Assembly: GCA_016934595.1 (NCBI GenBank)
Contig: JAFGSM010000099.1
Coordinates: 1-42,218, forward strand
Reading direction: 5' to 3'
Length of the DNA stretch: 42,218 bases
Origin: a bacterium
GTDB lineage: Bacteria; SZUA-182; DTGQ01; JAFGSM01
In this document: positions 14,356-23,442 of the stretch, in pieces
Layout of the letters: every line of letters starts with the position of its first letter
How positions within the stretch are numbered: position 1 is the stretch's first letter
The notes under the pieces: generated by a model
What the model was told of the DNA's origin: nothing
The model's database searches: none
Seen by the model: the letters and a program-made list of their open reading frames with translations, nothing else
Position numbers and translations under genes: made by a program

Positions 14356-16674
14356 TTAAAAGAGGTATGTCATGCAATCCCTGACAATCAGGGTAAATTC
14401 CCTTTTATTCTGGGACAGCCGGTATCTGAACCGCTTAATGCACCCTTTAGGGCAGCCTGATCCAAGGCTGTGTCTGACAAAACATGCCCTGCTTATGAAA
14501 AGGGGAGGGTGAAAGGATTTATCTATAAGCGCCAAAGGGATGCGATATCCCCCGATCCGTGCCTTCAACCCAGCAAAATCCGCATTGCTTCCCTCTATCC
14601 AGAAATATTGGAACAGAAGCCTTGGAATATGTTCCATGAAGAAGTAAAAGGTCCGGATGTTTGCGCAATAAAGTCCGTAGTCGATGAAGAAGGAGACATG
14701 GGGCAGGGCGGAGAGGGTATTCACCCAGGATATGTGGCCGATGTTATTTAGCCCGATGGCAAACGTATGCCTGGTGTGGCTTTTTAGGAAACCGAGCAAT
14801 CCCTCAAGGTATTTGGTATCTTTAAAGATAATGGGGTGCAGGGGGATAAAAAGGATGCCTCCTGCATCAGGGAGGCTCTCTATGGCAATGTTTTCAGGAT
14901 CGAGGATGAAGGGGACCGGATCGGCATCACGGGGAATGATGCCTGATCGGGGCGGGAGATTATCCATGATTTGCCTCTCATGCAAACGGCTTGATTTATC
15001 CGGTTCTATAGCGGAAGGGAGGCTGGATGTGCCCAGCATTCTATTGAGCATCTCCTCAGTCAAAGATTTATACCTTTCCTGCAGATATTCATACCATTTA
15101 TTCTTTATCTTTTTAAGATTTGCCGGATGTATATAGATCCGGTCATCCTTGCAGGATGTGTTATTGATCAAGTTGATTTTACGGGGTCTAAATGAAAAGC
15201 TGCCGGTTTCCCCGAGGACTTTTCCGAGTATATCCCGAAAAGGAACCTCCTTGTGAGATTTTTCGATGTTTATGGGCAATTCTATGGAGATGGGGATATC
15301 TGCAATAACATCAGCCAATGGATTTTTCGGGGGTGGGGAGGCAAACATGACCTGCCTGTCTGAAAGGGTGACTGTAATATCAACCGGCCTTTTCCATGTC
15401 CTGATCCCCCCCTCCTTTATGGCTGGCCAGTGAAGATTGTGTGAGGATGTCTTATAAATTATATCCCCCTTTCTGGGTCGTGAAGGGGATTCGATATATA
15501 CATACTCCCCCTGACCCTGAACTGATGAAAAAACCCTTTTATTCAGAAAATAACGTTTTATTTTCATGCTTCGCGGCGCCGCAAAACAGCATGAGGGTTT
15601 GTCCCCTTTAAGCATGCCTTTTACGCTAAAATTAACAGGCTCTGGCGGATTGCCATCCCTGAAAAACAGGAGGCCATCCCTCACCATAATGGGCTGCTCA
15701 GTTTTCATAATGAATCCCTGTTTTTCTGAGGCAATAACCTTCCCAGCCGTGATGCCTATATGAAATGGGTATTCCCTGTTTATCATGCGCTCCCCATTTG
15801 GGACATTGAAAAAAGCTGGAGTAGGGTTTCTTGAAAAGATGACCTGCGCATCGCACATATCCTTTCCGGTTGCATCGGCAGCGGCATTATCAATGATATG
15901 TCTGTAAAGGGATACGGTCATGCCTGTATATTCGGGTGACTTCATCCTCCCTTCTATTTTTAGCGCATCGATGCCTATTTCTTTTAATCTGAGTGCCTCT
16001 TGCGCAAGCTGAAGGTCGTTGCAGGAGAAATAGTAGCCCTTCCCCTTCGGCCCATTAAACCATGTCCTGCAAACCTGCGCGCAGCCTCCTCTGTTTCCGG
16101 AACGTCCGCAGATGATGCCAGATGCAAGACACAGCCCTGAGAAACCATAGCAGAGAGACCCATGGATGAATACCTCAAGCTCCATATCTGGGTTTTGTTC
16201 CCTGATTGCCCGTATCTCATCAAAAGAGAGCTCCCTGGACAGGATTGCCCGCTTGATACCAAGCCCCTTAAGATGGCGGACACCTGAGCCATTGTGGACT
16301 GCCATCTGCGTTGAGGCATGAATCCTGATGTGAGGGAAAAAACGTCTTATAAAATGCAGAAGACCCGTGTCCTGCACCAGTATGGCATCGATCTCCAGGA
16401 ATGAGAGCCTTGTCAGGATGCGTGCTGACTGCTCCATCTCGCAATCCCTGATGACAGTATTCATCGCAACATAGATGCGCTTTCCGTTTTTTTCGGCAAA
16501 TCCCTTAAGCCTTCCAAGCTGTTCAAGGGTAAAATTCCTGGCATGGGCCCGCGCTGAGAATTCCGTGAGCCCGACATATACCGCATCAGCTCCGTGCTTG
16601 AAGGCATAGATAGCTGCTGTCATGCTCCCTCCTGGCGCCACCAGTTCGGTTGTCTTTCTTTGACATTCGGACAT
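14356..16674 (-). CDS. U32 peptidase-family protein (RlhA/YhbU-like, with DUF3656-like middle)
   Basis: A 772-residue protein. The N-terminal half is a U32 domain: TTELVAPGGSMTAAIYA at the start, and the family signature EVFIHGSLCYGFSGLCLASG near residue 170 with its paired cysteines, followed by CGRSGNRGGCAQVCR. The middle (about 340-560) resembles DUF3656 in position. The C-terminus adds a CPKGC site in a conserved tail. U32 relatives such as RlhA, TrhP and UbiU/V bind Fe-S clusters and hydroxylate RNA bases or ubiquinone precursors rather than cleave peptides. The cysteines here fit an Fe-S enzyme, most likely RNA modification. A decayed copy of its 3' end lies upstream at 16784-16909. Confidence 0.85.
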   Translation of the reverse strand: MSECQRKTTELVAPGGSMTAAIYAFKHGADAVYVGLTEFSARAHARNFTLEQLGRLKGFAEKNGKRIYVAMNTVIRDCEMEQSARILTRLSFLEIDAILVQDTGLLHFIRRFFPHIRIHASTQMAVHNGSGVRHLKGLGIKRAILSRELSFDEIRAIREQNPDMELEVFIHGSLCYGFSGLCLASGIICGRSGNRGGCAQVCRTWFNGPKGKGYYFSCNDLQLAQEALRLKEIGIDALKIEGRMKSPEYTGMTVSLYRHIIDNAAADATGKDMCDAQVIFSRNPTPAFFNVPNGERMINREYPFHIGITAGKVIASEKQGFIMKTEQPIMVRDGLLFFRDGNPPEPVNFSVKGMLKGDKPSCCFAAPRSMKIKRYFLNKRVFSSVQGQGEYVYIESPSRPRKGDIIYKTSSHNLHWPAIKEGGIRTWKRPVDITVTLSDRQVMFASPPPKNPLADVIADIPISIELPINIEKSHKEVPFRDILGKVLGETGSFSFRPRKINLINNTSCKDDRIYIHPANLKKIKNKWYEYLQERYKSLTEEMLNRMLGTSSLPSAIEPDKSSRLHERQIMDNLPPRSGIIPRDADPVPFILDPENIAIESLPDAGGILFIPLHPIIFKDTKYLEGLLGFLKSHTRHTFAIGLNNIGHISWVNTLSALPHVSFFIDYGLYCANIRTFYFFMEHIPRLLFQYFWIEGSNADFAGLKARIGGYRIPLALIDKSFHPPLFISRACFVRHSLGSGCPKGCIKRFRYRLSQNKREFTLIVRDCMTYLF

Positions 16675-17240
16675 TACTATAAAAAATGAGTGTAATTTAG
16701 TTTTAATTGGTTGCCGTTCACCGGATTTTACTGATTATCCATTGATCCTTGATTGTTTATTATAACATAAGCATACAGAAAACTTATATCAACAGTCTGG
16801 GCCTTCTCCTTGAAAAGAAAGGCCCCCCTGACAGGTTATATCTGAACCGCCTCGTGCACCCCTTAGTGCAGACTGATCCTACATCAATATGAACTTCCTG
16901 CTTTGCCGCTTAAACCATTCATTTAATATTATATTTTAATATCCTTAATAATCAGTAGGATAGCCATTTTTAGATATAAATTAACTACTGAGAAACACCA
17001 ATAAATCTCTATAAATATACTTATTAATATAATAAAACTAAATTAGTATATGCCTCTTGACTATTTATAATTAGATAGTTATAATATTAAAAAGTAAATA
17101 TATGTTCGAAAAGTAATCAATATTTTATGATCAGTATAAGAATAATTGTGCACAAAATAATATATATCAATTACATAAACATATCAGGCCCGTAAAAAAT
17201 AACGTTATATAAAAATGGTATAAAGATGCGAAGGCGTGCC
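16675..17240. other. AT-rich intergenic region between divergent genes
   Basis: It separates the U32 gene (- strand) from the first NHL gene (+ strand). The left part contains the U32 remnant. From about 16920 to 17220 the sequence is strongly AT-rich with many TA-rich runs and no ORF. A short palindrome ATAACGTTAT sits at 17199-17208, 32 bases before the NHL start, and could be part of a promoter or operator. No convincing -35/-10 pair could be chosen. Confidence 0.55.
16784..16909 (-). pseudogene. Decayed 3' end of a U32 peptidase-family gene
   Basis: Read on the - strand this 41-codon open stretch contains GSVCTKGCTRRFRYNLS, against GSGCPKGCIKRFRYRLS at the C-terminus of the intact U32 gene (12 of 17 identical; the DNA at 16829-16879 is also close to 14408-14461). 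Both Cys of the CxxxC site are kept. A stop directly upstream and the lack of the remaining 700 residues show a remnant. It could stem from a tandem duplication or a deletion of a second U32 gene. Confidence 0.65.
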
Positions 17241-18248
17241 ATGAAAAAAAGGGGAATATCACATCCACTCATTAGTTACACCCTTAGTTACAATACCATG
17301 CCTTATTTGGTTGTGTCTCTATGCCTTGTTTCAGCCGTTTGCATCTCCCTTTTTCCCTCCATTATCCATTCATTTGAAAGGAAAGATATACTGCCTCTGG
17401 ATATCATAAAGACTTACAGGGAAAATGTCTCCCTGCAATTCCCGACCGATGTCTATGCCGCCGGAAACGGAGACACATATATAGCGGACAGCGGCCTCCA
17501 GATGATACTGATTTTCGACAAAGACCTTATGCCTGTATCTGCCATCGACAAAAGCCATGGCATTAAATCCCCGATGAGCGTCGCTGTTGACAAGAAGGGG
17601 AAGATTTATGTATTAGAGGAAACGCCTCAAGAGAAACACAGGTGCAGAATCTCTGTATTCGGTCCCGCCGGAAGAAAAGCTGCTTCTATGGAAATCAAGG
17701 GATTTAAAGGGGCGGAGGATTTTCAGGCAACGGATATCGATATAGACGAAGACGGAAACATCTACCTTGCAGGAGGGTCATCCTGCATGCTTGTCATACT
17801 CTCAAAATCCGGTGAATTTATCAGGGCCATAAAGCCTGTTGAAAAGACAGATACGGGGGAGGAAATAGGAGCTGATGTCGTCAGGGTGTGCCTGAACGCT
17901 GGCCATATATATCTTCTGAGCGAATGGCGCGGGCATGTATATGTCTATGACCGCAAAGGAAATCATGTGAATACATTCGGCCAAAAGGGCGGAAGCACAG
18001 GAAAATTGAGCCGCGCCCAGGGCCTCGCAATAGATAACGCGGATGGCACGGTTTATGTGATGGATTATATGAGGCATACGCTTTTGATATACGATCCCTC
18101 AGGCGCTTTCATTAATGAATTCGGTGGAGAAGGCAGGGGACCCGGGTGGTTCAGCTATCCGAAGGATATTGCCATAGACGGCCAGGGCAGGCTTTTTGTC
18201 GCTGACACCTTCAACAAGAGGGTTCAGGTATTTCAAACAAGAAAGTAG
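17241..18248 (+). CDS. NHL-repeat beta-propeller, secreted (copy A)
   Basis: ATG 17241 is preferred (GAAGG six bases upstream) over ATG 17226; this gives 335 residues. A signal helix lies around 20-40. The rest is NHL blades: PTDVYAAGNGDTYIADSG, SPMSVAVDKKGKIYVLEE, ATDIDIDEDGNIYLAGG, AQGLAIDNADGTVYVMD and PKDIAIDGQGRLFVADT. It closely resembles the NHL gene at 23536 (shared GFKGAE, DYMRH, GWF.YP and NKRVQ/E.FQ). NHL propellers bind proteins, RNA or glycans; genes of this type neighbour omcS in Geobacter. It leads a run of three OmcS-like cytochromes with a 25-base gap, so they are probably co-transcribed. Confidence 0.85.
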   Translation: MKKRGISHPLISYTLSYNTMPYLVVSLCLVSAVCISLFPSIIHSFERKDILPLDIIKTYRENVSLQFPTDVYAAGNGDTYIADSGLQMILIFDKDLMPVSAIDKSHGIKSPMSVAVDKKGKIYVLEETPQEKHRCRISVFGPAGRKAASMEIKGFKGAEDFQATDIDIDEDGNIYLAGGSSCMLVILSKSGEFIRAIKPVEKTDTGEEIGADVVRVCLNAGHIYLLSEWRGHVYVYDRKGNHVNTFGQKGGSTGKLSRAQGLAIDNADGTVYVMDYMRHTLLIYDPSGAFINEFGGEGRGPGWFSYPKDIAIDGQGRLFVADTFNKRVQVFQTRK

Positions 18249-18273
18249 AATTTGAGACGAGGGGGATATTGGA

Positions 18274-19494
18274 TTGTTATTGCTAAAGAAACAACGGCTA
18301 TATGGATTGAGAAGATTTTGTCCTTTATTATTTATTAAGTTATGCCTTATAAATTATTATATTATGTCAATTTTTCCTGCACAAATACAGGCCAAGGTCA
18401 CAGGCAGGTGTGACAACTGTCATACAATGCATAACAGCCAGAACGGGGCAGATGTCAACCTTGCTGGCCCGAACCCTACCTTGCTTTTAAAGGGTTGCGT
18501 CGAGTGTCATTCATCCGAGACCTCATCGACATATTATGACCTCGATGGATGCAAGGTTCCGGTAGTCCTTAAATTAGGCTCTGAACCTGTAGTTTATCTG
18601 GCAGGGGGAAATTTCTGGTGGGTGAAGAGTGGCCTGGGAAATAATGATTCAGGCACGAATGACAACAAGGGGCACAATGTATTTTTGGGTGAGGATGACC
18701 ATCTTCTGACACAGGCCCCAGGCAGGATAGGCAATGGTGGTGGCTGCACAAACAGTTGCCATTATAACCTGAGTCAGATATATCCTGACCCGGGTTGGGA
18801 CTATGGAGAAACGGTTGGCAAATACGGGTGCGAAGGGTGCCACTATCCCAGGCACCATTCGAATGACCATCTCAATGGTCATTCGGGCCTTGCCGATACT
18901 GCAAGCAAAGGGTGGTACCGTTTTCTGGTTGATCCTCATACCATCGGGGGTACGGAAAAAGGTGTCAAAGGATATGAAGATGGCTTATGGGAGGCAGGGC
19001 ATCCAAATCATACACCTGGCACAACAGCCCATAATGTATATCTTGGATACGATGCATCGCATAGCGCAGGAGACCTTTCAAAAGGTAATATATCCAGTTT
19101 TTGCGGGGGCTGCCATGAGAATTTCGACAGGGCTTATCCTGCCAGCACAACCAGGGGACAGGAGTATGCGACATCCGGCCCTGTGCATCAATACTGGATA
19201 AGGCATCCGTCGGACAGCCACCTTCCGGGCTCAGGGGAATATGCTGATGCAGGAGGGATAGATCATTTATACGATCCACTCTCACCTGTTGCTGAGATGT
19301 GGCCTGTATCAAATTGGACACCCAGCGGTTCGGTAACGCCAGGATCGGACTGCGTCATGTGTCTTTCCTGCCACAGGCCGCATGGAAGCCCTTATCCCGA
19401 CATGCTGCGATGGGATTATGAAGTGCAGTATGCTGGCGGCGGATCAACGGAAGATAAGGGTTGTTTTTATTGCCATACAAAGAAAAACAGGTGA
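18274..19494 (+). CDS. OmcS-like 7-haem cytochrome c (paralogue 1)
   Basis: A 406-residue protein from TTG 18274 (GAGGGGG about nine bases upstream; no usable ATG). The signal peptide ends ...QAKVTG. Haem sites: CDNCH (46-50), CVECH, an expanded CTNSCH (CX3CH), CEGCH, CGGCH, CLSCH and CFYCH. The order CxxCHTMHNS, [16 protein letters not shown] pair, [28 protein letters not shown] and terminal CxxCH follows Geobacter OmcS, which polymerises into extracellular haem filaments. Assignment as a filament subunit is inference from that order. It belongs to the subgroup with a double site in place of OmcS haem 3. Confidence 0.85.
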   Translation: MLLLKKQRLYGLRRFCPLLFIKLCLINYYIMSIFPAQIQAKVTGRCDNCHTMHNSQNGADVNLAGPNPTLLLKGCVECHSSETSSTYYDLDGCKVPVVLKLGSEPVVYLAGGNFWWVKSGLGNNDSGTNDNKGHNVFLGEDDHLLTQAPGRIGNGGGCTNSCHYNLSQIYPDPGWDYGETVGKYGCEGCHYPRHHSNDHLNGHSGLADTASKGWYRFLVDPHTIGGTEKGVKGYEDGLWEAGHPNHTPGTTAHNVYLGYDASHSAGDLSKGNISSFCGGCHENFDRAYPASTTRGQEYATSGPVHQYWIRHPSDSHLPGSGEYADAGGIDHLYDPLSPVAEMWPVSNWTPSGSVTPGSDCVMCLSCHRPHGSPYPDMLRWDYEVQYAGGGSTEDKGCFYCHTKKNR

Positions 19495-19502
19495 GACATC
19501 TC

Positions 19503-20684
19503 ATGTATGAATATTCGGTTCAAAAAAGGGTAGATACAAAAAAGGGTATGAGAAAACATACTGTCATTCTTCTGTTTGCAGGGATTTTATTATTAATATG
19601 GTATCGATTTCCTGATGTAGCTTGCGCCAAGGTGACAGGCAGGTGCGACAACTGCCATACCATGCATAACAGCCAGGGCGGCACAGCAATGGCAACGTAT
19701 GGAGCTGCAGGCTCGGCATGGACAGGCGCAGGGCCTTACGAATCCCTGACCCGCGGGACATGTCTTGGGTGTCACGGCATGGGAACAAATAATAAGATTG
19801 AAACCATAGGGGAAATAACAAGCAGTAGTGAAATTCCCCAGGTCTATCATACAGACCCCTCAGGAGACCTGGCAGGCGGAAATTTTGCCTATATTACGGG
19901 AGTAAAAGGAAGCGGGGCATCCGATGCCAAAGGGCATAACGTGAAAGATTTGGGCTCGGCGTTTCAGGAGGATACCTTAAACACAGCCCCTGGTGCTGCC
20001 CACGCTATTACCAATTTCGGCTTGAATCTTACCTGTTCCGGATCAAGGGGATGTCATGGAATAAGGGTTAGCAATGGAGGTTTGAGAGGTGCTCATCATT
20101 CAAATACAGATGGCCAGTGTAACTCTGCTGATAAACATTACAACTCCTATCGATTCTTGTTTGGGACAAAGGGTTTTGAAAATATGGGTACATATAAGTA
20201 TCAGAACTATGATGCAACCTATCATAATGAATATTATGGGCTGACCACTCCGGTTGATTATGACACAACTTCTTGTACAAAATGCCACATTTGGGATGGA
20301 TTAAATTTTTTAGTAGCAGCAGTAGACAAAACAACAAGCGGATTTTGTGCCACATGCCATGGCAATTTTCATATGCGGAATCAAATAGGCGGCGCTACTT
20401 CCCCATTCACAAGGCATCCAACGGATATCATTATAAAGGATGAGGGCGAATATGCCGCTATAAATAGGACATACAATGCCCATGCCCCTGTCGGCAGGTC
20501 ATACGTGCCTAGTTCGATTATACCTGACGTTTCTACGAGCGATGTAGTCACGTGCCTATCCTGCCATGTTGCCCATGCAAGCGACTATCCTGATCTCCTG
20601 AGATGGGATTATTCCAGCATGATCGCCGGGGGGGGCGGCAGCGGATCCGGAGGCTGTTTTATATGCCATACACAAAAGGATTAA
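19503..20684 (+). CDS. OmcS-like 7-haem cytochrome c (paralogue 2)
   Basis: ATG 19503 has AGGTGA seven to nine bases upstream and gives 393 residues; the open frame extends back to 19461 inside the previous gene. The sites are [18 protein letters not shown] (CX5CH), CTKCH, CATCH, CLSCH and CFICH. Unlike paralogues 1, 3, 5 and 6, the third site is a single expanded motif followed by GAHH. The CTKCH lies far downstream after the YRFLFG block, so its fourth haem is an independent insertion. [10 protein letters not shown] followed by FTRHP resembles the OmcS CANCHTDIH...RHP segment. The DNA around haem 1 is nearly identical to paralogue 3. Confidence 0.85.
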   Translation: MYEYSVQKRVDTKKGMRKHTVILLFAGILLLIWYRFPDVACAKVTGRCDNCHTMHNSQGGTAMATYGAAGSAWTGAGPYESLTRGTCLGCHGMGTNNKIETIGEITSSSEIPQVYHTDPSGDLAGGNFAYITGVKGSGASDAKGHNVKDLGSAFQEDTLNTAPGAAHAITNFGLNLTCSGSRGCHGIRVSNGGLRGAHHSNTDGQCNSADKHYNSYRFLFGTKGFENMGTYKYQNYDATYHNEYYGLTTPVDYDTTSCTKCHIWDGLNFLVAAVDKTTSGFCATCHGNFHMRNQIGGATSPFTRHPTDIIIKDEGEYAAINRTYNAHAPVGRSYVPSSIIPDVSTSDVVTCLSCHVAHASDYPDLLRWDYSSMIAGGGGSGSGGCFICHTQKD

Positions 20685-20709
20685 GGTTTGTAAAAAGATT
20701 TATTTTATC

Positions 20710-20745
20710 AGTCAAAACCACCGCCTCTGGCGGTGTTAATTGACT
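20710..20745 (+). promoter_or_regulatory. GC-rich two-tier hairpin between OmcS-like genes
   Basis: An inner stem CACCGCC-TCT-GGCGGTG (20719-20735) is nested in CAGTCAA/TTGACTG. It lies 25 bases after paralogue 2 and 45 before paralogue 3. No T-run follows, so it is more likely a processing or mRNA-stabilising hairpin that sets different expression within the run than a strong terminator. Confidence 0.5.
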
Positions 20746-20790
20746 GTGCTATTTACTATAGATTGATTTAAGATAAGATTTTTTTTAAAC

Positions 20791-21960
20791 ATGCTAAAAA
20801 ATATTATTAGATACAGAGCCTTTTGTTCTTCCATTTTTATTATGGCTTGTCTGATGTTTTCGGCCAGAATCTATGCCAAGGTGACAGGCAGGTGCGACAA
20901 CTGCCATACCATGCATAACAGCCAGAACGGAATCGAAGTGGACCCAAACGGTCCGTATAACAGGCTATTAAAAATCAACAGCTCGGTAAGCCAGAATCCC
21001 TGTGTTGCATGTCATTCATCCAGTGCGGGCTCCACTTATTACGATTTGGACGGATGCAAGGTTCCAGTGGTGCTTAAACTCGGGGCAGAGCCAACAGTTT
21101 ATCTTGCTGGTGGCAATTTCTGGTGGGTGAAGGAAGAGTTGGGCGGCGATGACACAAAGGGGCATAATGTGTTTCTGAATGAGGATGATGAAAATCTGTC
21201 CGAAGCCCCTGGAGGGAACATAAACTGTGTTAATAGCTGCCATAAAAATCTCAGCAGACCTTATACCCTTTCAGGAGGAGATGGGCCTATCCGGTACAAA
21301 TACGGGTGCGAGGGGTGCCATTATCCAAGGCACCATGCGAATGATCATCCGAATGGTCAATCAGGGCTAGTGGATATTGAAGGAAAAGGCTGGTATAGAT
21401 TTTTGGCAAAACTGCATGCGGTTGATGGCCCGCCTGCAGGAAGGACAGGGGTAAAGGGATATGAAGACGGGGTTTGGGAGGCAGGGCATCCAAATCATAC
21501 TGCAGGAACCTCTTTGCACAATGAGTATCAGGGAAATTCTGAACCCCATTTCGGTTTGACCTCAGGAGGCATGAAGGGCGACATCTCAGGTTTTTGCACA
21601 GGATGCCACAGATATTTTTCAAGCGAAACAAATCCTCAATGGGGACAGATACAGGATGGACACTGGATACGTCATCCGTCAGATAGCATTATCCCTGTTT
21701 CAGGTGAATTCTCAGAAACCGGAGGCGCTTCTCATCTTTATGACCCACTTTCGCCTGTTGCAAAGGGAACAGTCGATGAAACGCCTGACACGGGCGTAAC
21801 CGTCGGATTGGACATGGTGATGTGCCTTTCATGCCACAGGCCTCATGGGAGCCCCTATCCGGATATGCTCAGGTGGGATTACACGCAACAGCTTGCCGGA
21901 GGCGGAGGACTAGCAGATGATAGGGGATGCTTTTACTGCCATACCAAGAAAAATGAATAA
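20791..21960 (+). CDS. OmcS-like 7-haem cytochrome c (paralogue 3)
   Basis: A 389-residue secreted protein (signal to about residue 29, ARIYA). The sites are CDNCH, CVACH, CVNSCH (CX3CH), CEGCH, CTGCH, CLSCH and CFYCH. It is closest to paralogue 1: both carry [34 protein letters not shown] and [11 protein letters not shown]. The first 50 bases around haem 1 match paralogue 2 almost perfectly, a sign of recent duplication or gene conversion. A weak AAGATAAGA lies before the ATG. A 7-base hairpin follows the stop. Confidence 0.87.
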   Translation: MLKNIIRYRAFCSSIFIMACLMFSARIYAKVTGRCDNCHTMHNSQNGIEVDPNGPYNRLLKINSSVSQNPCVACHSSSAGSTYYDLDGCKVPVVLKLGAEPTVYLAGGNFWWVKEELGGDDTKGHNVFLNEDDENLSEAPGGNINCVNSCHKNLSRPYTLSGGDGPIRYKYGCEGCHYPRHHANDHPNGQSGLVDIEGKGWYRFLAKLHAVDGPPAGRTGVKGYEDGVWEAGHPNHTAGTSLHNEYQGNSEPHFGLTSGGMKGDISGFCTGCHRYFSSETNPQWGQIQDGHWIRHPSDSIIPVSGEFSETGGASHLYDPLSPVAKGTVDETPDTGVTVGLDMVMCLSCHRPHGSPYPDMLRWDYTQQLAGGGGLADDRGCFYCHTKKNE

Positions 21961-21980
21961 CAAAACAGAATATAACGACT

Positions 21981-21997
21981 CAGAAGATTGTCTTCTG
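21981..21997 (+). terminator. Short hairpin after the three-cytochrome run
   Basis: CAGAAGA-TTG-TCTTCTG forms a perfect 7-base stem 20 bases after the stop of paralogue 3. The sequence after it is AT-rich but has no T-run, so termination is only weakly supported. Confidence 0.35.
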
Positions 21998-22020
21998 GTT
22001 ATAATAAATAAATATAATGG

Positions 22021-22106
22021 ATTGTAACTACTCAATATGTTATGGGAAATCAGGCTTCTAACTGGTAATGAGTTAATATTTCCACAGGATATTGAGCAGT
22101 TACAAT
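22021..22106. repeat. 86-base element bounded by 18-base inverted repeats
   Basis: ATTGTAACTACTCAATAT (22021-22038) is inverted as ATATTGAGCAGTTACAAT (22089-22106) with one mismatch. GTAACTACTCA-type ends are seen on small mobile or palindromic elements. The interior has no ORF. It may be a MITE or a long RNA hairpin upstream of the leader. Confidence 0.5.
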
Positions 22107-22241
22107 AGATTATTCCTTTACAGGAATTTATTTCTTTTGAACTATTGCAAATATTGATTAGGAGGTGGTGCTTGGTAAAAGTAAACTAAAACCGCCTTTA
22201 AACAAACCTGGAATAAATTTTTTATTTCAAAAGGAGGTGTT

Positions 22242-22277
22242 ATGATAGATACAATAAGTACATATATAGGCAATTAA
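22242..22277 (+). CDS. Possible 11-residue leader peptide (MIDTISTYIGN)
   Basis: AAGGAGGTG, a near-perfect Shine-Dalgarno and the strongest in the window, precedes an ATG that opens only 11 codons before TAA. A hairpin AGGCAAT/ATTGCCT starts at the last codons and spans the stop. The arrangement recalls a leader peptide of an attenuator, but there is no run of one regulatory amino acid (only Ile/Thr/Tyr are enriched) and no T-run after the hairpin. It might instead be a genuine tiny peptide. Confidence 0.4.
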   Translation: MIDTISTYIGN

Positions 22278-22337
22278 AAGTGCCTTATTGCCTTAATTAT
22301 ATTATTCACTCATACCTTAAACTTTTAGATTAGAATG

Positions 22338-22376
22338 TATAATCATAATATTTGAAAGATATATTCACGTGAATAT
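22338..22376 (+). promoter_or_regulatory. Possible promoter with a 16-base operator palindrome
   Basis: TATAAT at 22338-22343 is followed 18 bases later by the perfect palindrome ATATTCACGTGAATAT (22361-22376), which sits 23 bases before the ATG of the cytochrome at 22400. A site just downstream of the start of transcription is a common repressor position. The -35 region is poor (CTTAAA). The binding protein is unknown. Confidence 0.45.
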
Positions 22377-22399
22377 TCTATATGAAGAGGTAATTAATC

Positions 22400-23431
22400 A
22401 TGAGACATATTAGAAATTTGATGTTAGTTATTATGATAATCTCGATATCCTGCCTTGTAATAGCCACAACTGGAAATATTGCCATGGCCTCAGTTTCAGG
22501 AGTGTGCAGCAACTGCCACACCATGCACGACAGCCAGAATAATGCTAACGTAGGTGGTACTGGACAGTTCCCCGCTTTATTGAATGATAGCTGTATCGGG
22601 TGTCACACTACTTCAGGTAGTGATCCTTTTGTAAATGGCACACCGTATGTTAAGGGTTCTAGCTTTTCTAATGACAATTGTCTTGCAGGCGGCTACTTTA
22701 CAGATGGGGGTGATACATCAGGACATGGCAATAATAGCCATACTTTAGGTGTCAATATACCACCTGCGGGATATCCCACCACCCCTACTTTTGACTATAA
22801 AGGAGACGATTCAGGAAACAGTTTTTCATGTGCAGGTGCTACAGGCTGCCATGGGAATGAAACCTCAATCAATAACGACGCACAGGCCATCAAGGGTGGC
22901 CATCACAATACTTCCGCTACCTATCGAATGCTTTATGTGGGTACTATTCCTGTTGCAGGCACAGGTTGTACTGATTATGAGGAAGATTTGATCAAAAATG
23001 CTGCTACCGATACAAGTACCTCTACTTATGCTCATAATATTTATAGTGCCAGCACCAATGATACTAGTGCGACTATAAGCAAACTCTGCGGAAAGTGTCA
23101 CGGGAATTTTCATGCTAAAAGTCAGACTGGCTTAACATCACCTTTTACCCGTCATCCAACGGATATAAATATCCCTCTGGATTGGGAAATCGTGGATGAT
23201 ACTACTGGAAAACCTCATGCAACCTACTATACAGATTCTGACAGGAAATATAATCCTCTAGGATTTGCAGGTGGAACAAGCGAGGATGCAGTTGGCCGTG
23301 CAACATGCCTGTCTTGCCACCGTGCGCATGGCTCGGCAGAGAATGATATTTTAAGATTTGCGTATATCACGCAAACCGCAGGCGGCGGAGCTACTTACGG
23401 TTGTCTTGGCTGTCACAGCAAGCAGAGATAG
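22400..23431 (+). CDS. OmcS-like 6-haem cytochrome c (paralogue 4)
   Basis: A 343-residue secreted protein (signal ends AMASV), the shortest of the six. The sites are CSNCH, CIGCH, CAGATGCH (CX5CH), CGKCH, CLSCH and CLGCH. Six haems is the OmcS count. The extra fourth site of the paralogues is missing, and only a lone Cys remains in its neighbourhood (GTGCTDY). Other hallmarks are kept: [32 protein letters not shown] and CLSCHRAHGS. AGAGGT lies eight bases before the ATG. With its own leader and a strong terminator it is probably a single-gene unit, and it may be the main filament subunit (inference). Confidence 0.87.
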   Translation: MRHIRNLMLVIMIISISCLVIATTGNIAMASVSGVCSNCHTMHDSQNNANVGGTGQFPALLNDSCIGCHTTSGSDPFVNGTPYVKGSSFSNDNCLAGGYFTDGGDTSGHGNNSHTLGVNIPPAGYPTTPTFDYKGDDSGNSFSCAGATGCHGNETSINNDAQAIKGGHHNTSATYRMLYVGTIPVAGTGCTDYEEDLIKNAATDTSTSTYAHNIYSASTNDTSATISKLCGKCHGNFHAKSQTGLTSPFTRHPTDINIPLDWEIVDDTTGKPHATYYTDSDRKYNPLGFAGGTSEDAVGRATCLSCHRAHGSAENDILRFAYITQTAGGGATYGCLGCHSKQR

Positions 23432-23442
23432 AAATCAAAGGA

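Larger units (their letters stand above)
21961..22399 (+). other. Leader region of the 22400 cytochrome gene
   Basis: This gap has unusual structure throughout: a hairpin CAGAAGA-TTG-TCTTCTG at 21981-21997, an 18-base inverted repeat (22021-22106), an AGGAGG not followed by a real gene at 22161-22166, a mini-ORF with a perfect ribosome site (22242-22277), a hairpin over its stop codon (AGGCAAT/ATTGCCT, 22268-22293), a TATAAT at 22338-22343, and a 16-base palindrome (22361-22376). Each is listed separately where it can stand alone. Confidence 0.6.
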
